From Planctomycetia bacterium (GTDB lineage: Bacteria; Planctomycetota; Planctomycetia; Pirellulales; UBA1268), in the NCBI GenBank assembly GCA_010027105.1, contig RGVT01000033.1, positions 1-14,226 on the forward strand: 14,226 nt of DNA, in the 5' to 3' direction. Position 1 is the stretch's first letter. The number at the start of each line of letters is the position of its first letter. The notes below the pieces were generated by a model. The model was not told the DNA's origin. It searched no databases and saw nothing but the letters and a program-made list of their open reading frames with translations. A program made the translations under genes and the position numbers. Shown here piece by piece: positions 5,523 through 13,710 of the stretch.

Positions 5523-6455
5523 TCATGACGCCCGCGAGCCGGCCTGCTCGCGCCACCACTGGACCGTGGCGGCGAGACCGGAGTCGAAGTCCTGCTTCGG
5601 CTCCCAGCCGAGGAGCGTGCGGGCCCGCGAGATGTCGAGGGCGCGGCGGGGCTGGCCGTCGGGCTTGGAGGCGTCCCAGACGATGCGGCCGGCGTAGCCG
5701 CAGGCCCTGGCGATCTTCGCGACGAGGTCGCGGATCGCGATCTCGACGCCGCCCCCGAGGTTGATCGGCACCGGTTGGTCCATCCGTTCGGCCGCCCGCA
5801 CGATCCCCTCCGCGGCGTCGTCGACGAAGAGGAATTCGCGGGTGGCCGAGCCCGTGCCCCAGCAGACGACCTCGGCGGCGCCCGCCAGCCGCGCCTCCTC
5901 GCACTTGCGGATGAGCGCCGGGATCACGTGGCTCGAGACGGGGTCGAAGTTGTCGCCGGGGCCGTAGAGGTTGACGGGCACCACGACGGCGCTCTCGAGG
6001 CCGTATTGGCGGCGGTAGCCGTCGAGCATCACGAACAGGGCCTTCTTGGCGACGCCGTAGGGGGCGTTCGTCTCCTCCGGGTAGCCGTTCCAGAGGTCGT
6101 CCTCGCGGAACGGGATCGGGCAGTGCTTCGGATAGGCGCACACCGTGCCTGTGTGGACGAACTTCTCCAGGCCGCGGCGGCGGGCGTGCTCCACGAGGTG
6201 CAGCCCCATCGCCATGTTGGCGAAGAAGAAGCGGCCCGGCTGGGCCAGGTTGGCGCCGATGCCCCCCACCTCGGCCGCCAGATGGATCACGACGTCGGGC
6301 CGGGCCGCGTCGTAGAGGCGGGCGACGTCGGCCTCCACGGTGAGGTCGAAGTCCTTCCTGCGCGGCACGACGAGCCGCTCCGCGGCGTGCCCGCGGAGCG
6401 GCTCGTCGCCCGCCCCGCCGGTGACCACGATCCGCTTTCGAGCGAGGTCGGTCAT
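5523..6455 (-). CDS. fcl: GDP-L-fucose synthase with damaged nucleotide-binding loop
   Basis: This enzyme is a bifunctional epimerase/reductase that turns GDP-4-keto-6-deoxymannose into GDP-L-fucose using NADPH; 310 residues. Family blocks include LAAEVGGIGAN, CAYPK, NAPYGVAKKA, VPVNLYGPGDNF, SSHVIPALIRK, WGTGSATREFLFVDD and DASKPDGQPRR. Catalytic candidates are Y133/K137 (YxxxK), T104 where E. coli has S107, C106 and H176. The start is the ATG at 6455, ten bases after the gmd stop. The anomaly is at residues 13-24: VTGGAG is followed by DEPLRGHAAERL, where the family has a second glycine turn and an alpha helix (GGAGxxGxxVxxxLxxRG). About eight residues are missing and the last Gly of GxxGxxG is gone. 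The DNA there is a perfect 18-bp inverted repeat. The rest is intact, so this is a recent lesion or a sequence error. Confidence 0.9.
   Translation of the reverse strand: MTDLARKRIVVTGGAGDEPLRGHAAERLVVPRRKDFDLTVEADVARLYDAARPDVVIHLAAEVGGIGANLAQPGRFFFANMAMGLHLVEHARRRGLEKFVHTGTVCAYPKHCPIPFREDDLWNGYPEETNAPYGVAKKALFVMLDGYRRQYGLESAVVVPVNLYGPGDNFDPVSSHVIPALIRKCEEARLAGAAEVVCWGTGSATREFLFVDDAAEGIVRAAERMDQPVPINLGGGVEIAIRDLVAKIARACGYAGRIVWDASKPDGQPRRALDISRARTLLGWEPKQDFDSGLAATVQWWREQAGSRAS
6368..6408. repeat. Perfect 18-bp inverted repeat inside the fucose synthase gene
   Basis: The left arm at 6368-6385 and the right arm at 6391-6408 are exact reverse complements, with loop CGTGC at 6386-6390. On the coding strand the arm nearer the 3' end of the gene encodes GDEPLR and replaces the expected glycine-rich loop. 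The other arm encodes the normal-looking AERLVV strand that leads to PRRKDFDL. Confidence 0.9.
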
Positions 6456-6465
6456 CGGGCCGGGC

Positions 6466-7518
<1,053 letters not shown>

Positions 7519-7562
7519 GCTGGAGTTCCTGGCGACTTCCGTCCGGCCCTCAGGCCGTCGAC

Positions 7563-7592
7563 GGGGCTGAGAATACCGCGCCGGTCAGCCCC
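7563..7592. repeat. Inverted repeat at the epsI-gmd junction
   Basis: GGGGCTGA (7563-7570) and TCAGCCCC (7585-7592) are perfect 8-bp complements with a 14-base loop, and the stem includes the epsI-like stop codon. It could attenuate transcription into gmd. There is no U tract, so a terminator role is doubtful. Confidence 0.4.
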
Positions 7593-7606
7593 GGTCAGCC
7601 CCGGTC
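7581..7606. repeat. Short 10-bp tandem repeat at the 3' end of the EpsI-like gene
   Basis: The unit CCGGTCAGCC occurs twice in tandem at 7581-7600 and continues for six bases of a third copy (CCGGTC). It spans the stop codon, so a change in copy number would shift frame and alter the last residues of the EpsI-like protein. Confidence 0.6.
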
Positions 7607-8301
7607 GGCGACGCGGCGGCCGAGCCCGCGGCTCCGGGCGTGCGGTCGAACATCGCCGCGTCGAACTCGGGGAGCAGCGCCGAGAGAAAGTCGCCGCAGA
7701 TCACCGTGGCCTCGCCTCCCTGGAGGCGGGTCTCGTCGATGATGGCATACAGCTTGTAGACGGCCGACGAGCCTGCCAGCTCGATGCGGGCGATCTGGGG
7801 GGCGATCCAGCGGCCGTCGATGCCGTAGGTCCAGAACACGCGCAGCGTCTGCCCCGTCTTGCGGAAGGTGCCGGTGAACGTTTCGGCCGTCCGGCCGTCC
7901 TCGAGCGGGATGCTCTGCCGGTGCTCGGCCTCGGCGATCTCGAAGCCGGCCCCCGGATAGCAGCGGTCCGGCGTGTGCCCCGAGGCGTCGTGCGGCGTGG
8001 CGCAGACGATGAAGGCCGAGACGCTGGCCCCCGTCTCGCGATTGGTGAACGACCGCGAGATGTGCCCCACCGCCCCGGCGCGGGCGAGCTGCTCGGGGTC
8101 GCTCGCGAGCTCCTGGGCGAACTCCCAGCTGCCGAACCGACCGGGAAAGCGGGCCTCCAGGCGCCCGGCCGCCTCCTGGAGCTCGGCCCGCACGTTGCGG
8201 CCGCTCCAGCGTTCCGTCCAGACGCCCTGCACCGCGGTCACGCCCACGACGAGCAGGCTGCCGATCGCGACGGGCACCAGTCCCGACACCGAGAGTTTCA
8301 T
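7585..8301 (-). CDS. epsI: Exosortase-associated EpsI-like protein (DUF3485 family)
   Basis: A 238-residue protein with one N-terminal hydrophobic segment (about 7-26), which anchors it to or exports it across the membrane. The diagnostic block is FIVCATPHDASGHTPDRCYPGAGFE at 97-121 in two parts: FIVC, with C100, then H109-x-P-x-x-C114-YPG. This is the conserved Cys/His signature of EpsI proteins that accompany exosortases. VFWTYGIDGRW (155-165) matches a second family strand. The start is the ATG at 8301, because GGAGAA lies six bases upstream at 8308-8313; an in-frame GTG at 8316 overlaps that site and is unlikely. It follows the Wzc-like gene by 32 bases and precedes gmd. EpsI proteins are thought to act in exopolysaccharide or exosortase function at the outer side of the inner membrane; the reaction is not established. 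Confidence 0.85.
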   Translation of the reverse strand: MKLSVSGLVPVAIGSLLVVGVTAVQGVWTERWSGRNVRAELQEAAGRLEARFPGRFGSWEFAQELASDPEQLARAGAVGHISRSFTNRETGASVSAFIVCATPHDASGHTPDRCYPGAGFEIAEAEHRQSIPLEDGRTAETFTGTFRKTGQTLRVFWTYGIDGRWIAPQIARIELAGSSAVYKLYAIIDETRLQGGEATVICGDFLSALLPEFDAAMFDRTPGAAGSAAASPTGADRG

Positions 8302-8307
8302 CGAATC

Positions 8308-8313
8308 TTCTCC
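8308..8313 (-). promoter_or_regulatory. Ribosome binding site that decides the EpsI-like start
   Basis: GGAGAA on the minus strand, six bases before the ATG at 8301. It excludes the in-frame GTG at 8316, which would overlap this site. Confidence 0.6.
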
Positions 8314-8333
8314 CACCCTCGGGCCGGCACCGG

Positions 8334-10568
8334 TCAGCGCGGCAGCGGCGATTCGTAGAGCCGCCGCGGCCGGGTCTCGTCGTAGCCGTTGACGACGATC
8401 CCCGGCACCCGCACACCCACCGACCGGAGCCGCTCGATCGCCGTCCCGATCAGCGGCAGTCGGCTCGAGTCGCGCATCGACGCCACGATCGCCACGTCGC
8501 TCTGCTGGCCGAGGAGAAGGGCGTCGGCGAAGGCGAGGGCCGGGCCGGCGTCGATCACCACGTGGTCGAACGAATCGCGGTAGCCGCGGATCACCTTCGC
8601 GAGGTCGGGCCGCGAGAGGGCGGTCACCGCGGCGTAGTCGCAGCCGCCACCCGTCACGGCGAACAGGCCGTCGATGCTCGTCGGCTGCACGACCTCGTCG
8701 GCCGTGGCCTCGCCGCGCAGCAGTTCCGCGAGCCCGCTGCCGAGGTCGAGCTCGAGGGCCAGGTGCACGTTGGGATGCCGCAGGTCTCCGTCGAGCAGCA
8801 GGGTGCGCTTGTCGGAGCGGGCCAGGCTCGCCGCCAGCTGGGCCGCGAACGTCGTCTTGCCCTCGTGTTCCACGGCACTCGTCACCAGGATCACGCGCGG
8901 CGGCTCACGGCCCGACTGGGCGAGGAGCGTCCGCACGCTGTCGACGCTCTCGGCCATCACGCCGTCGTCGGCCCCGCGTCGCGACCGCGACACCCGCGGC
9001 AGCGTGCCGAGCACCCGCACACCGAGCCGGCGCGGCACGTCGTCCGGCGCACTCAGCCGGTCGCGGAGGTATTCGAGCATCACGATCAGCCCGCCCCCGA
9101 GCACGAGGCCGGCCCCCCCGGCGAGCGTCGTGAGCATCAGGCGGAACAGGCGGTCGTCCCCCTCCGGCACGCCGGCCTCCTCGATGAGCGTCACGCGGCT
9201 GGGCATCTGCAGGTCGAGCGAGGTCGTTTCCAGCTGGATGCCGATCTGGTCGGTCACCTTCTGCAGCTGCTCGATCTCGCTGCGGCGGTGCTCGAGGTCG
9301 GCGTTGGCCTTGCCGAGCTCCGTCACCTCCTTCGAGATCTTGTCGAACTCCTTGGAGATCTGGCCGACCTGCTGGGCGAGCATCTCCCGGCGCATCTTGA
9401 GCACCACGGGGCTTTCCAGCGGCTGCCCGGACCTCCTCCCGGTGGCTTCGAGCGCCAGGTGGGAGACGATCTGGGGCTTGAGCTCGTCGCGGCGCTGCGC
9501 CATCCGGCCGGCGATCTGCTCCCGCTGGGCCCGGAGCCGCTTCACGGCCGGCTCGTTGGGGCCGCGGGCGCTGCGCTGCTGCTGGAGCAGGATCGCCTCG
9601 TCGAGGTCGGCGAGCTTGCCGTCGAGCTCGAGGATCTGCGGGTCGCGGATCAGCGCCGCCTCAACCATCTCCTCCGGCAGCGCGTCCTGCTCGGCGATGT
9701 CGCCCCGCGTCTTGGCGTCGAGGATGGCGAGCTCGGCGTCGATGGCGGTGAGATCCCGCTGCGTCTGCGAGAGCTGCGCCCGGAGCGTGCCCAGGTGGTC
9801 GAGCAGCAGCGCCCGCTGCGTCATCACCTCGGAACTGTTGCCCGTGCCGAGCGTGCGGGCCAGCGTGTTGAAGGTCTCGCGCTGCTCCCGCATCTCGGCG
9901 ACGTTCTCCTTGTATTTCTTCTCCAGGGCGTCGCGCCGGGCGAGGCTCTCGGTGCGCTCCTTGTTGACGATGTCCTCGAGATACGAGCTCGTCACGGCGT
10001 TGACGATCTTGGCGACGTCGGCGGCGCTCGAGCCGCGCAGCCGCACCTGCACCACCTCCGACTCCATCGGCGCGGTGACCTGGATCGACCGCGTCAGCCA
10101 GCCGACGGGGTCCTCGTCCTCGTCGCGGATCGTCTCCAGGCCGGCGATCCCGGGCCGCCGCAGCGCCGACGTCATCACGAACGGCGACTTAATGAGCGCC
10201 ACCTGCGTCTTGCGGTAGGCCTCGTATTCGGAATTGTCGCGGCCGCCGTAGCCGAGCATGCCCCCCTTGTCGCGGATCCGCAGCCACGCCACGGCCTCGA
10301 AGCCGCGGGGCAGGAAGATCCACGTGGCCACCGCGCCCGCCACGGCGAGCACGAGGCCGAGCGTCACCGCCGGCAGCCACTGGCGGCGGAAGGCGTGCCA
10401 GACGCGGCGGTAGTCGAGACCCCCGGCGAGGGGGTCGTCGGCCGGATGCGGCGGCACGTGTGCCGGGAGATGCGGTGCGAGGAGCGTCTCGCGCACGGCA
10501 AGCCCTCCCGCCGAACCGGCGGATGCCACGGTCGCCGCGGGCTGCGGCTCGGTCGTTGATTCGCTCAT
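8334..10568 (-). CDS. Wzz/Wzc-like polysaccharide chain-length regulator with BY-kinase domain
   Basis: A 744-residue inner-membrane protein that would control export and length of a surface polysaccharide. TM1 is at about 65-86 and TM2 at about 474-500; between them lies a periplasmic Wzz-type domain with a long coiled coil (about 200-455, rich in E/K/Q/R/L). MPSRVTLIEEAGVPEG precedes TM2, as in GumC/Wzc proteins. The cytoplasmic kinase domain has Walker A SAVEHEGKTT (564-573), Walker A' LLLDGDLRHP (590-599) and Walker B VVIDAG (670-675). The ExxRxxR oligomerisation motif is ESVDSVR (540-546), with Asp for the first Arg. The C-terminal tyrosine cluster is nearly absent (Y729 and Y738 only). 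A Pro/Ala-rich N-terminal tail of about 50 residues is present. It lies 57 bases after the exosortase gene; no clear Shine-Dalgarno. Confidence 0.92.
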   Translation of the reverse strand: MSESTTEPQPAATVASAGSAGGLAVRETLLAPHLPAHVPPHPADDPLAGGLDYRRVWHAFRRQWLPAVTLGLVLAVAGAVATWIFLPRGFEAVAWLRIRDKGGMLGYGGRDNSEYEAYRKTQVALIKSPFVMTSALRRPGIAGLETIRDEDEDPVGWLTRSIQVTAPMESEVVQVRLRGSSAADVAKIVNAVTSSYLEDIVNKERTESLARRDALEKKYKENVAEMREQRETFNTLARTLGTGNSSEVMTQRALLLDHLGTLRAQLSQTQRDLTAIDAELAILDAKTRGDIAEQDALPEEMVEAALIRDPQILELDGKLADLDEAILLQQQRSARGPNEPAVKRLRAQREQIAGRMAQRRDELKPQIVSHLALEATGRRSGQPLESPVVLKMRREMLAQQVGQISKEFDKISKEVTELGKANADLEHRRSEIEQLQKVTDQIGIQLETTSLDLQMPSRVTLIEEAGVPEGDDRLFRLMLTTLAGGAGLVLGGGLIVMLEYLRDRLSAPDDVPRRLGVRVLGTLPRVSRSRRGADDGVMAESVDSVRTLLAQSGREPPRVILVTSAVEHEGKTTFAAQLAASLARSDKRTLLLDGDLRHPNVHLALELDLGSGLAELLRGEATADEVVQPTSIDGLFAVTGGGCDYAAVTALSRPDLAKVIRGYRDSFDHVVIDAGPALAFADALLLGQQSDVAIVASMRDSSRLPLIGTAIERLRSVGVRVPGIVVNGYDETRPRRLYESPLPR

Positions 10569-10600
10569 GCCTGCACCCAGTGCACCCGCCGAACCATCCA

Positions 10601-10631
10601 GGTCAATCTACCCCATTTTCCCGGGTCAATC
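10601..10631. repeat. Direct repeat pair at the exosortase-wzc junction
   Basis: GGTCAATC occurs at 10601-10608 and again at 10624-10631 (23-base period), with an A/T-richer spacer. The second copy covers the exosortase stop codon. It could be an operator or a chance pair. Confidence 0.4.
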
Positions 10632-11711
10632 CGCAGGCCTTGCCGGAACGGCCGCCGACCCGGCGCCGGTGGCCGGGAGGGGTGCCGATTGCCGCGGTCG
10701 CAGGGGCTGTTCCGGCCCCTGTCGGCGAGGCGCAAGTGCCATCACGGTCGTGTCTTCCGTCACGATCAGATGGGCCAGGATTTGCTGCAGCAGAAACAGC
10801 ATTCCGAGCGCCATCGGCATCATCACCCAGCCCGCCAAATCGTGAAAAACCATTTCGGCCAGCTCCGAACTGGCCACCTGGTAGAGGAGGCCCGTCACGG
10901 TGATACGGATCGAGTTGACGATCAGTGCGATCGGGATCGCGCTGGCGAGGATCGCGAGGTTCTCCCACCAGGCCCGCTCGCCGAGCATCACGAGGGCCAC
11001 CGACAACGCCACGAAGATCGTGAGCATGCGCAGCCCGCTGCAGGCGTCGACCACGCCCAGGTGCATCTCCCCCACGATGATCTGGTTGCCCTCGCGAAAG
11101 GCGTCGAGCCCGAGGGTCTGCAGGGCGTAGGTGCTGACCATGGTGGCCAGCGTCTGGAGCGGCCCGAGCAGGTAGCGGGTGGCCTCGTCGGGCAGGGGGT
11201 ACATGAAGATCAGGAACCCGATCGGCGCCCACGCCCAGCGGAACGTGCCCCACCCGCCCATGAGCAGGAACACGCCCGCCAGCGCCGGCACGAACGTGTA
11301 CATGTCGATCGTCACGATCCGATAGCGGGCCGCCGCGAGCCGCAGGCAGAAACTGGCGGCCATGAGCGCCAGGCCGGCGATCCGGGCCGACGTCGCGACG
11401 GGCCCGACCGGCGTCCGCCACCAGAAGAGCAGGGCCGTGGAGAACAGCGGCACGAGCCAGCCGTGCGAATACTGGGGATTGCTCCAGCTCGACTGGGCGT
11501 TCAGGAGGCCGGGCCAATAGCTGTAGACGAGCAGCGCCGTGAGCGCGGCGATGCCGCCCCAGACCCGCCGCTCCTCCGGCCGGCGCAGGTCCGCGCGAAA
11601 CGCCCCGAGCCGCCGTCGGGCACCCTCGAGGAGGCCCTCGTCCGCCGCCGTGGAAGCCGGCGCGGGTGGAGCGATTCGCGGCGGGGTATCGGTGAGCGGC
11701 GTGATTGTCAT
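10626..11711 (-). CDS. Exosortase (membrane transpeptidase of the PEP-CTERM type)
   Basis: A 361-residue polytopic inner-membrane cysteine protease/transpeptidase that processes proteins carrying a C-terminal sorting tag. The catalytic triad is visible: C224 in GVVDACSGLR (219-228), R269 in NSIRIT (266-271) and H290 in VFHDLAGW (288-295). The N-terminal block WSNPQYSHGWLVPLF is also typical. Eight or so hydrophobic segments span residues 52-315; both tails are disordered and Pro/Ala-rich. The start is the ATG at 11711; an in-frame TTG 51 bases upstream adds no family-like sequence. The Wzc-like and EpsI-like genes follow on the same strand, a normal exosortase neighbourhood. The subtype (planctomycete exosortases have their own class) cannot be fixed from the sequence. 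No candidate substrate with a PEP-CTERM tail is in the window. Confidence 0.94.
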   Translation of the reverse strand: MTITPLTDTPPRIAPPAPASTAADEGLLEGARRRLGAFRADLRRPEERRVWGGIAALTALLVYSYWPGLLNAQSSWSNPQYSHGWLVPLFSTALLFWWRTPVGPVATSARIAGLALMAASFCLRLAAARYRIVTIDMYTFVPALAGVFLLMGGWGTFRWAWAPIGFLIFMYPLPDEATRYLLGPLQTLATMVSTYALQTLGLDAFREGNQIIVGEMHLGVVDACSGLRMLTIFVALSVALVMLGERAWWENLAILASAIPIALIVNSIRITVTGLLYQVASSELAEMVFHDLAGWVMMPMALGMLFLLQQILAHLIVTEDTTVMALAPRRQGPEQPLRPRQSAPLPATGAGSAAVPARPAD

Positions 11712-11783
11712 CGTGTGCGAGACCTGAGGCGCCCCCGGAGGGAATCTTACAGCACGGGTCAAGGCACGCCGGGGCCGGTTGCG

Positions 11784-12611
11784 TCAGCGGGCCCACACGG
11801 CGTCCAGCCAGCGCCAGGCCAGCACCTGCACCGCCGCGGCCAGCAGGAGGTCGCGGCACGACGGCCCGCCTGCGCCGCCGGCGACCATCCCCCGCACCAC
11901 CGCCGCCACCGGCATGACCGCCACGGTGGTCACGAGCGGCTGCCAGCCGAACGCCACGCCCGCCAGCACGAGCGCCTGCCGCAGCCAGCGATTCGGGACG
12001 GCCGCGCCGAGGATCACCGCCGCCGTGGCGCCCGCCGCCCGCCCCGGTTCGACGGTCGGCCCCCCTGCGGCGCAGCCGATGCCGGCGAGCGCGCCTGCGG
12101 CGGCGGCGAGGCACCAGGCCGGCACGCGCACCCGATCGGCCTCGGCGAGCGACCACGCCAGCAGCAGCACGAGCAGCAGGGCGTGCCCGGCGCAGGCGAG
12201 CAGAAACCGCCAATCGGCGTGCGCGAGCAGCACGTCGATTCCCGTGCGGCCGGCGTCGAACCGCCCCGCGGGCAGCGTGCCGCCGCCCGAGAGGAGTTCG
12301 ACCGCCGCGACGGCGCCGATCAGGAACCCCGCCGCCTCCACGAGCGGATACCGCGGCGAGATCGGCGCCCGGCAGTCTCGGCACCGTCCGCGCAGGACGA
12401 GCCAGCCGAGCACCGGCACGTTGTCGTGCCACCGCACCGGGCTGCCGCACGCCGGGCAGCGCGAGCCGCCCGCCACCACCGACTCGCCCCGCGGCCCCCG
12501 GTGGGCCACCACGTTGAGGAAGCTGCCCACGGTGGCGCCGAGGATGCAGAGGAACGCGGCTGCGGCGGCGTCGACGAGCGGCACGGCCAGGCGTTCGAGC
12601 AGGGGATGCAT
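11784..12611 (-). CDS. Prepilin-peptidase-like membrane protein lacking catalytic aspartates
   Basis: A 275-residue polytopic membrane protein. The N-terminus matches the type IV prepilin peptidase (PilD) methylase-domain pattern: GATVGSFLNVVAHR (25-38), then CPAC (52-55) and CRDC (77-80), which bind zinc in PilD, then PISPRYPLVE (83-92). The following membrane part should carry two aspartates, in an LDxxxxxLPD-like motif and in GxGDxK. Here the first region reads AEADRVRVPAW (156-166), with Glu at the expected first Asp position, and no GxGD is found (LGAAVPNRW sits near its place). The protein is therefore probably not an active A24 protease. It starts at the ATG at 12611 (no clear Shine-Dalgarno), and ends 72 bases before the exosortase start on the same strand. 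It could be a pseudo-enzyme or a divergent methylase-type partner. Confidence 0.8.
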   Translation of the reverse strand: MHPLLERLAVPLVDAAAAAFLCILGATVGSFLNVVAHRGPRGESVVAGGSRCPACGSPVRWHDNVPVLGWLVLRGRCRDCRAPISPRYPLVEAAGFLIGAVAAVELLSGGGTLPAGRFDAGRTGIDVLLAHADWRFLLACAGHALLLVLLLAWSLAEADRVRVPAWCLAAAAGALAGIGCAAGGPTVEPGRAAGATAAVILGAAVPNRWLRQALVLAGVAFGWQPLVTTVAVMPVAAVVRGMVAGGAGGPSCRDLLLAAAVQVLAWRWLDAVWAR

Positions 12612-12690
12612 GACGGGCGGAAAGGCCGGCGGTCGGCTGTGACCCGGAGGGCGGGATCGTGTAGGGTAGCCGGTCGGCAGGGTGCCGAGC

Positions 12691-12696
12691 AGAGGA
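12691..12696 (+). promoter_or_regulatory. Ribosome binding site of the flippase-like gene
   Basis: AGAGGA, six bases before the ATG at 12703. It sets this start in preference to the in-frame GTG at 12682, which lies upstream of the site. Confidence 0.55.
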
Positions 12697-12702
12697 CGAC
12701 GC

Positions 12703-13710
12703 ATGGCGACGGCTGAAAACGACCTTCCCGACACCACGGCCAACGCGCCGCGGCTGCCGGCGTGGGCCGGCCTCGTGCTGCGGATCACCGTCACCGTGGC
12801 GCTCATGGCGGTGGCACTGCGCGGCGTGGAGTGGCCGAAACTCCTCGGGCTCTTCCGCACGATGAATTGGCACTGGTGGCTGGCCGGCTTCGCCGTCGGA
12901 CTCGCGGTGCAGGTGATCGCCGCGGTGCGCTGGGCCTTCCTCGCCCGGCCGATCGGGTTCCCCTATTCCGTCGGCCTGTTCGTGTGGCGGTTCTTCGAGG
13001 GGTCGTTCTTCAGCCTCTGCCTGCCCACGTCGATCGGCGGCGACGTCGTCAAGGCCTATCGCCTGGCCGACTCGACGGCCGGCCGGCTGCTGGCCGGCTG
13101 CACGGTGGTCGCCGACCGGCTCACGGGCCTCGCCGCCCTCGGCGTGATCGCGGGCGCGGCGCTCGTCGGCAGGGAATGGTCGCTCGGCCTCGCCGCGACG
13201 CTCGGCGTGGGCCTCGCCCTGCTCGGGGGCGTGGTCGCGGTGATCTGGCTCGGCGTCGGCTCGCTCGACCGCCTGCTCGCGCTCTTCCCGGAGCCCCATG
13301 CGGCGCGGCAGTTCATCTCGCGCCTCCTGCCCTACCAACTGCGGCCGAGCCTGATGACGCGGGCCGTGGCCTGGAGCCTGGTCGTGCAGATGGGGGGCGC
13401 GGTCTCCGTGGCGCTCGTCGCCCGCGGGCTCGGCGTGGCCCTGCCGCTGTCGGTCTGGTTCGCCGTGGTGCCGCTGGTGGCCCTGGCGATGGTGCTGCCG
13501 ATCAGCATCGGCGGCGTCGGCGTGCGCGAGGGGGGGCTGGCGCTGCTGCTGGCGCCGGCGGGTGTGCCGGCGGAGCAGGCGGTGGCCATCGGGCTCCTGT
13601 GGTTCCTGACCACGATCGTCGGCGGGCTGATCGGCGGCCTGCTCTTCCTCCTCGACCGCACGCCGACCCATCAACCGCTCGCCGACCCGGCGCCGGGCGG
13701 CTCCGCGTGA
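12703..13710 (+). CDS. Flippase-like membrane protein (LPG_synthase_TM / UPF0104 family)
   Basis: A 335-residue inner-membrane protein with about eight hydrophobic segments from residue 21 to 316. Family blocks are FFSLCLPTSIGGDVVKAYRL (102-121), VVADRLTGL (135-143) and VLPISIGGVGVREGGLALLL (264-283). These belong to the transmembrane domain shared with the lysyl-phosphatidylglycerol synthase/flippase MprF, which moves charged lipids or isoprenoid-linked glycans. There is no C-terminal aminoacyl-transfer domain, so it is not a complete MprF. The gene faces away from the envelope operon across a 91-base gap. That gap has only a weak promoter-like pair (TGTGAC at 12638, TAGGGT at 12662). Because of its neighbours I infer a role in envelope lipid or glycan export; the substrate is unknown. 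Confidence 0.88.
   Translation: MATAENDLPDTTANAPRLPAWAGLVLRITVTVALMAVALRGVEWPKLLGLFRTMNWHWWLAGFAVGLAVQVIAAVRWAFLARPIGFPYSVGLFVWRFFEGSFFSLCLPTSIGGDVVKAYRLADSTAGRLLAGCTVVADRLTGLAALGVIAGAALVGREWSLGLAATLGVGLALLGGVVAVIWLGVGSLDRLLALFPEPHAARQFISRLLPYQLRPSLMTRAVAWSLVVQMGGAVSVALVARGLGVALPLSVWFAVVPLVALAMVLPISIGGVGVREGGLALLLAPAGVPAEQAVAIGLLWFLTTIVGGLIGGLLFLLDRTPTHQPLADPAPGGSA

Noticed and set aside
8302..8316. GTG at 8316 as start of the EpsI-like gene.
   Set aside because: It overlaps the Shine-Dalgarno GGAGAA of the ATG at 8301, which gives a better N-terminal membrane segment.
8562..10559. Long plus-strand frame opposite the Wzc-like gene.
   Set aside because: It is rich in His/Arg/Leu/Glu as expected from the complement of a coiled-coil gene, and has no recognisable motif.
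12682..12702. GTG at 12682 as start of the flippase-like gene.
   Set aside because: The Shine-Dalgarno AGAGGA lies downstream of it and fits the ATG at 12703.
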